Positions 17,925 to 26,389 of a stretch of DNA of 64,000 nt are shown here, piece by piece. A program made the position numbers and the translations under genes. This DNA is from Chlorobiota bacterium. GTDB lineage: Bacteria > Bacteroidota > Ignavibacteria > OLB7. Where the stretch lies: positions 2,207,001 through 2,271,000 of the forward strand of contig CP065014.1 of the NCBI GenBank assembly GCA_016700335.1, in the 5' to 3' direction. How positions within the stretch are numbered: position 1 is the stretch's first letter; each line of letters starts with the position of its first letter. The notes under the pieces were generated by a model, which had not been told where the DNA came from, made no database searches, and was given only the letters and a program-made list of their open reading frames with translations.

Positions 17925-19055
17925 TTATTCTTTAACAATTTTATAAATTATTCCATCAAAAGAACACAAATATAAATTTTCATAATTATCCTCTCCAAAA
18001 GCTGCAATCATCAAATCAGTATCAAGTAGCAAATTAACTGAAACTTTGTTTTCAAAGTTTATTTTAAGCGACCACAATTTTCCGGTTCCATAATCTGCAA
18101 ATAGATATAAACCGAATAGAGTTTCAATTTCTTTACCATAGTATACCAATCCGCCAGTTACACATACTCCAATTTTGTGAGAGTAGTCCCAAATTGGAGG
18201 TATAATATTTTCGATATTACTATTATTTTTTTTATAAACACTTTTCCCCTCCATAATTCTCCAACCATAATTCCCCCCTTTTTCAACTAAGTCAATTTCT
18301 TCATATTTTTCCTGCCCAACATCTCCAAGCCATATTTTTTTGGTTTTGAAATCTATATAAAATTTCCAAGGGTTTCTAAACCCTAATGCATAAATTTCTG
18401 GTCTTGCTTTTAGTTTATTAATGTATGGATTATCATTTGGAATTGAATAATTTTTTCCTTCAGATTGATTATGAACATCAATTCTGAGCAGTTTGCCAAG
18501 TAATGAATTAAAATTTTGAGCATTGTTATTTGGATCACCACCAGAGCCTCCATCGCCAGTTGCAATGTATAAATAATTATCAAATCCAAACCTGATGCAA
18601 CCACCATTGTGGTTTTTAAAAGGTTGTGAAATTTCTATTATTTTAAATTCACTTTTATAATCAACTTTTTCTTTTTTTAAGTCTAAATTAAACCTTGATA
18701 CAATAGTTCTTAATGGATTTCTTGCAGTATAGTTTATATAAAAATATCCATTATTATTAAATTTTGGATCTAATGCAAAGCCCAACAAACCTAACTCTCC
18801 ACCAGATATGACTTTTGTAGAAACATCTAAAAATTTGATTTTATTGTATTTACTATTATTTCTATCAATAGTATAAATCACTCCCCCTTGTTCAACAATA
18901 AAAATTCTATTAGTACCATCATTCGTGGTAATAAACTCAATCGGTTTATTAAAAGTAATACCTGGAAATGCATTTATTAGTTTTACATTTTGTGAAAAAC
19001 TATAATTAATAAAAGTTACATTTAATAAAAGTAAATTAAGAATCAATTTATACAT
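17925..19055 (-). CDS. Secreted PQQ-type glucose/sorbosone dehydrogenase-like six-bladed propeller
   Basis: This 376-residue protein (ATG at 19055; a TTG at 19064 is the alternative) has a signal peptide ending near YSFSQ. The body matches the soluble glucose dehydrogenase/Hhip-like family: IFIVEQGGVIY, GELGLLGFALDPKFNNNGYFYINYT, GDGGSGGDPNNNAQN, LRIDVH and GFRNPWKFYID...LGDVGQEKYEEIDLVEKGGNYGW. Members oxidise sugars with PQQ in the periplasm or outside the cell, but many homologues have no proven activity. It has no obvious T9SS sorting domain. Confidence 0.86.
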   Translation of the reverse strand: MYKLILNLLLLNVTFINYSFSQNVKLINAFPGITFNKPIEFITTNDGTNRIFIVEQGGVIYTIDRNNSKYNKIKFLDVSTKVISGGELGLLGFALDPKFNNNGYFYINYTARNPLRTIVSRFNLDLKKEKVDYKSEFKIIEISQPFKNHNGGCIRFGFDNYLYIATGDGGSGGDPNNNAQNFNSLLGKLLRIDVHNQSEGKNYSIPNDNPYINKLKARPEIYALGFRNPWKFYIDFKTKKIWLGDVGQEKYEEIDLVEKGGNYGWRIMEGKSVYKKNNSNIENIIPPIWDYSHKIGVCVTGGLVYYGKEIETLFGLYLFADYGTGKLWSLKINFENKVSVNLLLDTDLMIAAFGEDNYENLYLCSFDGIIYKIVKE

Positions 19056-19246
19056 TTGAATCAATATTTATTCAAAAATAATTAATGTACTTGAACACAT
19101 ATATTTTATTATATTTATTTTATATTTCAAAGTTGGCTTGTTCATTTGAGTTTGATAAAATCGATTAATAAGTAAAAATTATTTTGAACTAAACAGATTT
19201 TTAATTATTATATTAGAGTTACATAAAACAATTTTAATATTTTACA

Positions 19247-19993
19247 TTGAATAAATTAGAAGGAAGGGTTGCTATTATAACAGGTGCAGCAGTTGGAAAT
19301 GGTCAAGCATTTTGCCAGAGATTAGCTCAAGAAGGTGCTACAGTAGTTATTGCAGATATTGCAGACGCTGAAGAAGCAATTGAAAAAGTTAAATCAATTG
19401 GTGGAAATATTATTGCATTAAGAACTGATGTAACTGATGAAATTCAAACTCAAGAACTTGCGAGAAAAACAATTGAACGCTTTGGCAGAATTGATATACT
19501 TGTAAATAATGTTGGTTTGTATCATGAAGAACCGTTTGAATTAATTTCTTACAAAGAATGGAAAAGAATGTTAGAAGTAAATTTAGATGGATTATTTTTA
19601 ACAACTAAAGCAGTTTTACCACAAATGAAACAACAAGGCTATGGAAGAATTATAGCTTTAAGTAGCGATACAGTTTGGTTAGGTACTCCATATCTAGTTC
19701 ATTATGTAACTTCTAAAATGGGGGTTATTGGATTTGTTAGATCTTTAGCAAGTGAAGTTGGGAAATATGGTGTTACAGTGAATGCAATTACAGTAGGTTT
19801 AACAGCAACTCAAAGACCATCAAATGAAAAACTTGTAGGTTCTATTTTGGAGCATTTACTACCTCAACAAGCAATTCATAGAAGTGATGAACCAGAAGAC
19901 ATTGCGGAAGTAGTTGCATTTTTAGCTTCTGAAGTTTCATCTATTATTACTGGTCAAACCATTAATGTTGATGGAGGAATTGCAAGACATTAA
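19247..19993 (+). CDS. SDR-family NAD(P)-dependent oxidoreductase
   Basis: This 248-residue classical short-chain dehydrogenase has the cofactor motif TGAAVGNG, the NNVG motif, catalytic Ser in ALSSDT, and YVTSK for Tyr and Lys. The ending ITGQTINVDGGIARH is typical of FabG-like enzymes. The substrate cannot be fixed; related proteins reduce 3-oxoacyl chains or sugars. The start is TTG directly before NKLEGRVAIITG, the normal N-terminus for the family, and no ATG fits. It stands alone between divergently read genes. Confidence 0.87.
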   Translation: MNKLEGRVAIITGAAVGNGQAFCQRLAQEGATVVIADIADAEEAIEKVKSIGGNIIALRTDVTDEIQTQELARKTIERFGRIDILVNNVGLYHEEPFELISYKEWKRMLEVNLDGLFLTTKAVLPQMKQQGYGRIIALSSDTVWLGTPYLVHYVTSKMGVIGFVRSLASEVGKYGVTVNAITVGLTATQRPSNEKLVGSILEHLLPQQAIHRSDEPEDIAEVVAFLASEVSSIITGQTINVDGGIARH

Positions 19994-20083
19994 AATAAAT
20001 TTATACAAGTTATTTAAATACAAATCGCTCTAAGAAATGTTTTTTAATTCAAGAATAAATAATCAAACATAGAAATTTATTAG

Positions 20084-22777
20084 ATGAATAATATTTTTAA
20101 ATGGAGTATAATTCTATATATAATTACATTTTATTTTTGTTTAAATTTAGAAGCACAAACACCATCCCTTTTTTTTAAAGATGGGAATGCAGTTGTTACT
20201 CATTTCTCAGGTGAGAATCTATTACCAAATCCTAATGGTTATGTGTTAAAAATAATCGAAACTAAAAATGCAACATTCCAAAAAAAAGGAGAGAATTGGA
20301 GTGCTCCAGCGTTTGATAAACCAAGTTGGAGGGCATCAACTTTAGGTGAAATATTTGGTATTTGTATAGATTCCTCTAAAAATATTTATGTTACATCAAC
20401 TTCAATTTATGGGAAAGCTCCTCTTGGAATTGGTGGTCCAGGGGCAGTTTATAAAATTGATGCAATAACTGGCGAACCATCTGTATTTGTAAAATTACCA
20501 AACAGAATTGATGATAATTGGAAACATTATCCAAACTTAGGGAACATATGTTTTGATATAAAATTAAATAGATTTTATGTTTCAAATTTTGAAGATGGAA
20601 AAATATATTGTTTGAATTTTAATGGTTCTATTAATTCAATTTTTGATCCATTTAAATTAGATGATAATCAACCTGGGTTTGCACCCTTAGGTGAAAGAAT
20701 TTGGGGCTTAGGTGTGAACAATGGAAGACTTTATTATGGTCGCTATATTTCAGATAGAGTTAGGTTTGATTCATTGAATCAAATATGGTCAGTTCAAATT
20801 AATTCTCAAGGGTTTGTTTTAAATTCAAATTTTCTTGAATTAATTTTACCAAGTGATGGATATGCTTTTGATGGTAATTTAAACAAGATATTTTTTAACT
20901 CACCTCCGTCTGATATAGAATTTTCATTCGATGGAAAATACATGTTAGTTGCAGGAAGAACAATGAGTAATGATATGATTGATAACCAATCTAGTAAAGA
21001 TCCAGTTACTCAAATTAATCCTTTTGCTCACTTTTCTAATCTACGAGAATTCAATTCTTTATCTGGTTTGTCTAACAGTTGGAATTCTATAAATAGTAAA
21101 ATTATTCCAATTGGTTATAAATCTGAACTTGAAAGAAGCAATTGTTCAGGTGGGTGCGATTATAGCTTCTTTCCAATTGATAATGGCAATTTTAATGTTC
21201 GAGATTCATTTGTTTGGAGTACTGGTGATGCACTTCATTTTACTCCTCTACCTGACCTAATATATGGTTTGCAAGGCACACCAAGAAATGATTATGAAAA
21301 TGCATTTGTTAATTCAGTGTTAATTGATGTTGATAATGATTTGGTTTCTTACGACAAAGCAATGATAGGAGATGTAGATATTTTTAAACCTAATCCTAAT
21401 AATGATTGTATTTATTTAAGTAAATATTCTATTAACTTTAATACACAATATTGTTTTGGAAATGACTCTCAAAAACTAGAAATATATAATTGTGGTTCAG
21501 ACACTTTAAAAATTAATCTTTATATAAAATCTGGTTTATTTTTTAGTCTTGGTCCTGATACTAATTTTACAATAAATATAAATGAAACTAAATACATCAA
21601 TGTAAACTTTAACCCAAATGCTATAAATATTTATAATGATACTTTAGTTATGGTAACTAATTCTAAAACTAATCCTATAATTAACATTCCATTAAATGGT
21701 AAATTATTTGAGAAGAAATTAAACCTTATCTCTTCAAAATCTATATATAACTTTGGAATTTGCGATATAGGAAAATTTATTATTGACAGCGTAAAATTAT
21801 ATAATAAAAATGATTATCCCATAAAGTTAATATATCAAAACACAAATCCAAATTTCATTTTTTCTGAAGGGATTGATACAATTAATATTAAAAAATTTGA
21901 TTCCCAATTTGTTAAAATAAAATTCATTCCAACATCTTGTTACCAGGATTCTTCAAAAATATTTATTTATAATGTAAACTGTCCTGATACATTAACCATT
22001 ACTGCTTTTGGTGAAGGTAATTCTTTGAATTCGGTTTTTACAATTGGTACTAATTCTAAGATTATACATGGTGATTATTATAATAATTTATTAATTCCAA
22101 TCATTTTAACTAGTGACAATATTACTAATGACGAAGTAAAAAAAATAGAAACAACTGTTAAATTTAAATCTAATTTATTATACCCAGAACAATTGATTTC
22201 AAAAGATACTCAAAGAATAAAAGTTGTTGAATTAAATAGATTTATTGATGGCGATTATATGAATATTAGGTTTGAGTTGAATATAAAATATTTAAACTTT
22301 CAATTAGACTCAACAGGAAAATTAATAGTAAATAATGACACATTAGCATTTTTGGAATTAACTCCGTTTCAATCTGATGATTCAACTTCTGAAATAATTT
22401 TCGAATCAGTGAACAGCTTTCCATGTCAAGTTTTAAAACAAACTCGTAACGGATTCTTAAAAGTAATTATACGTGATTGTAATTTAAAAGACAGACAAAT
22501 AGAATTATTTGAAATACCTGAAATTGAATCAATCCAACCAAACCCAACTAATGATAAAGTTCTTTTAAAATTGTCTTACAACAAGCTTGAAAACTCCTAT
22601 TTAAGACTATACAATGTAAATGGTAAATTAGTTAAAAAAATTACTTTTAATAAAAATTCAAATAGTAATATTGTTGAATATGAGTTATGCTTACAAGACG
22701 AATCTAATGGGATTTATACATTAATTTTCGCTTCAAATTCTGGAAGTTCTGTCAAAAATATAATTGTTAACAAGTAA
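20084..22777 (+). CDS. Large secreted protein with T9SS C-terminal sorting domain
   Basis: This 897-residue protein has a signal peptide ending near LEAQ. The N-terminal half (about 60-430) has repeating blade-like segments (GICIDSSKNIYVTST, GNICFDIKLNRFYVSNFEDGKIY) that suggest a beta-propeller. A Cys-rich middle (about 450-545) resembles the ASPM-SPD2-Hydin or choice-of-anchor type immunoglobulin-like domain. The last 85 residues (IESIQPNPTNDKVLLKL... LYNVNGKLVKKITF... GIYTLIF) form a type A T9SS sorting domain, so it should be exported across the outer membrane and anchored or released. Its function beyond that is unknown. Confidence 0.82.
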   Translation: MNNIFKWSIILYIITFYFCLNLEAQTPSLFFKDGNAVVTHFSGENLLPNPNGYVLKIIETKNATFQKKGENWSAPAFDKPSWRASTLGEIFGICIDSSKNIYVTSTSIYGKAPLGIGGPGAVYKIDAITGEPSVFVKLPNRIDDNWKHYPNLGNICFDIKLNRFYVSNFEDGKIYCLNFNGSINSIFDPFKLDDNQPGFAPLGERIWGLGVNNGRLYYGRYISDRVRFDSLNQIWSVQINSQGFVLNSNFLELILPSDGYAFDGNLNKIFFNSPPSDIEFSFDGKYMLVAGRTMSNDMIDNQSSKDPVTQINPFAHFSNLREFNSLSGLSNSWNSINSKIIPIGYKSELERSNCSGGCDYSFFPIDNGNFNVRDSFVWSTGDALHFTPLPDLIYGLQGTPRNDYENAFVNSVLIDVDNDLVSYDKAMIGDVDIFKPNPNNDCIYLSKYSINFNTQYCFGNDSQKLEIYNCGSDTLKINLYIKSGLFFSLGPDTNFTININETKYINVNFNPNAINIYNDTLVMVTNSKTNPIINIPLNGKLFEKKLNLISSKSIYNFGICDIGKFIIDSVKLYNKNDYPIKLIYQNTNPNFIFSEGIDTINIKKFDSQFVKIKFIPTSCYQDSSKIFIYNVNCPDTLTITAFGEGNSLNSVFTIGTNSKIIHGDYYNNLLIPIILTSDNITNDEVKKIETTVKFKSNLLYPEQLISKDTQRIKVVELNRFIDGDYMNIRFELNIKYLNFQLDSTGKLIVNNDTLAFLELTPFQSDDSTSEIIFESVNSFPCQVLKQTRNGFLKVIIRDCNLKDRQIELFEIPEIESIQPNPTNDKVLLKLSYNKLENSYLRLYNVNGKLVKKITFNKNSNSNIVEYELCLQDESNGIYTLIFASNSGSSVKNIIVNK

Positions 22778-22800
22778 ATCATAATTTAATTTTTAGATAA

Positions 22801-22840
22801 AAAAAATCCCAAATAAATTAATATTTGGGATTTTTATTTT
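22801..22840. terminator. Bidirectional intrinsic terminator
   Basis: Near-perfect hairpin: arms 22801-22815 and 22822-22835 (core TCCCAAATA with TATTTGGGA) around a six-base loop, with A residues before and T residues after. It lies between convergent genes and should stop both the gene ending at 22777 and the one ending at 22854. Confidence 0.85.
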
Positions 22841-22853
22841 TTACTATAAATGA

Positions 22854-24413
22854 CTATATTTTAACCATCTCTTTGGTAGATTTTACATTATTATTAATAA
22901 GTACGATAAAATATTTTCCTTGAGGTAAGTTAGATCCATCATAAACAATTTCATGTGAACCTTGTGGTAATGATTTATCAATTAATGTATCAACTTCAAC
23001 TCCTTTTAAATCATAAACTTTTAATGAGACAAAGGAATTATTACAGTTTAACCTAATTATTGTTTTAGATGAAAATGGATTTGGGAAATTTTGTGAAAGT
23101 TGAATTTCACTTGAGCTATTTGAGTCTTTTGCATCAGTTGAGCCTCCTTTAATAATTGGTAGAATTGGATACTGATCAAACAGAACTTTTTTCATAACAT
23201 CATTATCTACACAGAACCAATCCTTGAGTAATGAAGCATAAATACTTCTAAAATCATATTGCATTTCAACATTATCATCTTCTGTTGGTTTGCTTGGAAT
23301 TATAGGACTTTTACCTAAAACTCCTGGCACAACATTAGTTCCAAATACAAACAATGGTGCAGCTGCACCATGGTCAGTTCCAGCACTAGAATTGGATTTA
23401 ATTCTTCTGCCAAATTCAGAGAATGTCATTCCAATTACTTTATCTTCCATTTTTGCAATTTTAATTTCGTCTTGAAATGCTTGTATTGCTTGTGAAAGTT
23501 GACCTAATAAAATTGGATGAGAAAGGGTACCACTATTCTGCCCTGAATGAGTATCAAAGCCAGTCATAGATACATGGTAAACTCTAGTTTTCATTCCACC
23601 AGTTATCATTTTTGCAACAACTTTTAGCTGGTCAGCTAAAGGATTTAATTTATCAGCAGGAAACAATTTTGACTTAGTTGTAGTTTTTGTTACTATATCC
23701 CGAACTGGAGTAACAAATTTTTCTACTTGGTCAGAAACTCTTCTTACATAATCAAGTTCTTTTCCAGCCCTTGGATTATTGGTTGGAACAAAATTGTCTT
23801 TTGATGTATTATAATAACTCCCAGCATCACCCCATGCCATTCCCATGTTTGAGGTTGGACCATCAAATGCAATACTTATAGTGGAACCAACTTGAATTGC
23901 TGGAGGATGAGGCATAGTACTATTTGGGAAACCAGATGGATACAATGGAAACTCTTCATGAAGCTCACGACCTAACCAACCAGTTGTTACATATGAATCA
24001 TAATCAGCTCCAGTTAACCAAATATCAGTTGATCTAAAATGTGAGAAATTTGGATTAGGATATCCAACACTCTGAACTAATCTTACTTTTTGTTCATTAT
24101 ACATTGATTGTAAATGGGTCATTGCAGGATTTATACCAGTTGAATTTGTAAGCTTTAAAACTTGATTTTCTGCAATTGCTATGTTGCTTCTTGCATTGTT
24201 GTATAAATTATAATTATCTAATGGAATCACTGTATTTAATCCATCATTTCCACCACCAAGTTGTATAAGTACCAATACCCTATCTGTATTTTGAGCTTGT
24301 GAAAGTAAACTTGTAAATTTACTTTGTTTACCGTAAGCTGTTATTTGTAATCCACCAAAAATTAGAGGAACTGATAAAGCTCCTGCTGATTGTATAAAAT
24401 TTCTTCTTTTCAT
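22854..24413 (-). CDS. DUF1501 secreted protein with T9SS sorting domain
   Basis: This 519-residue protein starts MKRRNFIQSAGALSVPL, a twin-arginine-like signal usual for DUF1501 proteins, an alkaline phosphatase/sulfatase-fold family. Diagnostic blocks are VLVLIQLGGGNDGLNTVIPLDNYN, ATTGWLGREL-like segment VTTGWLGREL, MTGFDTHSGQ and FSEFGRRIKSN...GTDHGAAAP. The last 90 residues (SQNFPNPFSSKTIIRL... VYDLKGVEVDTL... GKYFIVLI) are a T9SS sorting domain. DUF1501 genes usually pair with DUF1800 genes, as here with 24571. The enzymatic role is not established. It is probably co-transcribed after DUF1800. Confidence 0.9.
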   Translation of the reverse strand: MKRRNFIQSAGALSVPLIFGGLQITAYGKQSKFTSLLSQAQNTDRVLVLIQLGGGNDGLNTVIPLDNYNLYNNARSNIAIAENQVLKLTNSTGINPAMTHLQSMYNEQKVRLVQSVGYPNPNFSHFRSTDIWLTGADYDSYVTTGWLGRELHEEFPLYPSGFPNSTMPHPPAIQVGSTISIAFDGPTSNMGMAWGDAGSYYNTSKDNFVPTNNPRAGKELDYVRRVSDQVEKFVTPVRDIVTKTTTKSKLFPADKLNPLADQLKVVAKMITGGMKTRVYHVSMTGFDTHSGQNSGTLSHPILLGQLSQAIQAFQDEIKIAKMEDKVIGMTFSEFGRRIKSNSSAGTDHGAAAPLFVFGTNVVPGVLGKSPIIPSKPTEDDNVEMQYDFRSIYASLLKDWFCVDNDVMKKVLFDQYPILPIIKGGSTDAKDSNSSSEIQLSQNFPNPFSSKTIIRLNCNNSFVSLKVYDLKGVEVDTLIDKSLPQGSHEIVYDGSNLPQGKYFIVLINNNVKSTKEMVKI

Positions 24414-24570
24414 ATTTGATTTAAAATTTGGAATTTGTTAAGGAATCAACCAAGAAAGTAATTACATTTAATTTATAAAAATTTAACTTCAATATTAAAT
24501 TTCTACTTAATCTTCTACAATTAGTTTAATTGTAGAATAAAGAATAATTACAAAATCTTAGAAATTTAAA

Positions 24571-26247
24571 TTACATTAATTGAAACTCAGGAGATACCAA
24601 TATCTGTTTTAGCAATGCTCTTAGTTTTTTCTCAATTGCTGTTTTTTTATTTGCATCAGTTGGGGAAGACTTGTAATCTAACCATTCAACTGTCCATTCA
24701 TAGTCAGGTAAATTGTTTAAAAGAACACCTTTTAACATATCTTTAAATTCGCTAGATACCTTAAAAGCAAATAAAAGCATAACCCATTCATTAACTAATT
24801 TATTTGGATCGCTTGGATCAGAAGTTTCTTCAGCCAAAGCAAAAACATCTGCATAAGCTAGTTCCCTTGATTCAGGTGATTGATAACCTAACACTGCAAG
24901 TTCATTCAAATACTTAACTCTTTTTTGTAATGTATCTGTGTTAATCCAAAATTCATAATAGTCAGGTTCTTGGTGGTAAGCTTCCCATCCTGCAACGTTT
25001 AACTGACCAAACAGGGTTTGCTGTAAAGAATTTAATAATCTTCTCTGTCCAATTGCACCATAATAAACTCTTACTAAATCTGTTACACTTGTAGGTTTTG
25101 GTAAAGAAGCTAACAAAGTATTGAAAGTGCTTAGAACAAAATCGATTGGAGGTTTAATCATACTTCCAAAACGTGATGAATCAAAGAAATGTGCACTCTT
25201 AAGTAGTGCTAATAATGCTGGTTTTACATTATAGTTATTTGATCTTAAAATTGTCGCCATAGGTTTAATAACATTCTCTTCGATTGTTTCATCAATAATA
25301 TAATCTACATACCATTTGTAAAGCTCTCTACATATATTTTTTGAAGTTGCCTCTTGATTAAAAATCATATTTATCAAATCATCTAATTCACTCATTGCAC
25401 CATCAATTCCAGTTCTACCTTTTATAATTACACTACCATAATTTGATGAAAATTGTTTATCAGTAGTATCATGGTTCCTATCACTAAAGGCGTATGTTTG
25501 TTTGTCACTATCATCACTCCAACCAGTTAGAACTCTTGCAGCTGCTTGAACATCAGATTCTGTATAAGTTGTATAATTTCCTTTTGTTATTTCTTTTCCT
25601 TTCCCAATTGTAAATAATTCTTGCAACTCTCTACCATAATTCTCGTTAGTATCTTGTTTGGTATTTGTATTCCCATTTAAGAATCTAAGCATACCTGGAT
25701 CTAAGGTAATTTTTTTAGCCAAATCTTTAAAATTACCAAATGCCATCTCTCTTATTAATGAATTTTGCTTGTATAAAAGCCTTGAATCTTTAACACCTGA
25801 TGCCGTTGATACAAAATGGTTATTTAAAAATAAAACCATTTTTTCCCTTGCAGCTGTTGTTGTATCTCTCATTAAATTAACCCACCATCCAGCTAATGAT
25901 TCTAATCTACTATTATCAGTTACTGAATTGAATTGAGAATTTACCCAAGTTTCACCTTGTTTTGCATTATCATTTTGGAAAAATACTAATGGCGGTTGTG
26001 GTAATGGTGAATCTGCTAAAAGATAATCAACAGCAAGTGACATTGATTTTTGTTTAAGCATTTCAACATCTTTTCTTCTTGAATTAAATGTTGTTCTTCT
26101 CAATAAATGTGCTGCTTGTTCAAAACCCCAAACTCCAGAATATTCCTCTAACCCTGCAGATGATAGTGGAATTGTTCTATTTCCGGATGTACTATTTCTG
26201 ATTTTGTCTGGAGAACTATGGCCCTGTAAAAAGTTCCTTCGATTCAT
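24571..26247 (-). CDS. DUF1800 family protein
   Basis: This 558-residue protein matches DUF1800: WGFEQAAHLLRRTTFNSRRKDVEML near the start, REKMVLFLNNHFVS, YGRELQELFTIGKG, AARVLTGWSD and PPIDFVLSTFNTL. It begins MNRRNFLQG, but no hydrophobic signal core follows, so export is not obvious; this differs from many relatives. The family is almost always found beside DUF1501, and the pair is abundant in planctomycetes and FCB bacteria, with no established activity. It lies upstream of the DUF1501 gene on the same strand with a gap of about 160 bases. Confidence 0.88.
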   Translation of the reverse strand: MNRRNFLQGHSSPDKIRNSTSGNRTIPLSSAGLEEYSGVWGFEQAAHLLRRTTFNSRRKDVEMLKQKSMSLAVDYLLADSPLPQPPLVFFQNDNAKQGETWVNSQFNSVTDNSRLESLAGWWVNLMRDTTTAAREKMVLFLNNHFVSTASGVKDSRLLYKQNSLIREMAFGNFKDLAKKITLDPGMLRFLNGNTNTKQDTNENYGRELQELFTIGKGKEITKGNYTTYTESDVQAAARVLTGWSDDSDKQTYAFSDRNHDTTDKQFSSNYGSVIIKGRTGIDGAMSELDDLINMIFNQEATSKNICRELYKWYVDYIIDETIEENVIKPMATILRSNNYNVKPALLALLKSAHFFDSSRFGSMIKPPIDFVLSTFNTLLASLPKPTSVTDLVRVYYGAIGQRRLLNSLQQTLFGQLNVAGWEAYHQEPDYYEFWINTDTLQKRVKYLNELAVLGYQSPESRELAYADVFALAEETSDPSDPNKLVNEWVMLLFAFKVSSEFKDMLKGVLLNNLPDYEWTVEWLDYKSSPTDANKKTAIEKKLRALLKQILVSPEFQLM

Positions 26248-26389
26248 AATTAATTTTTGATTTTAATAATTGGAAAGTATATTAGTGAGGTTTTCTAATT
26301 TAATTGACACCAATATAATTTAAATATTACACTTCTTTAAGAGTATAAGTTTTCTAATAATTTCTATTTTAATTAAATAATAAAAGACT

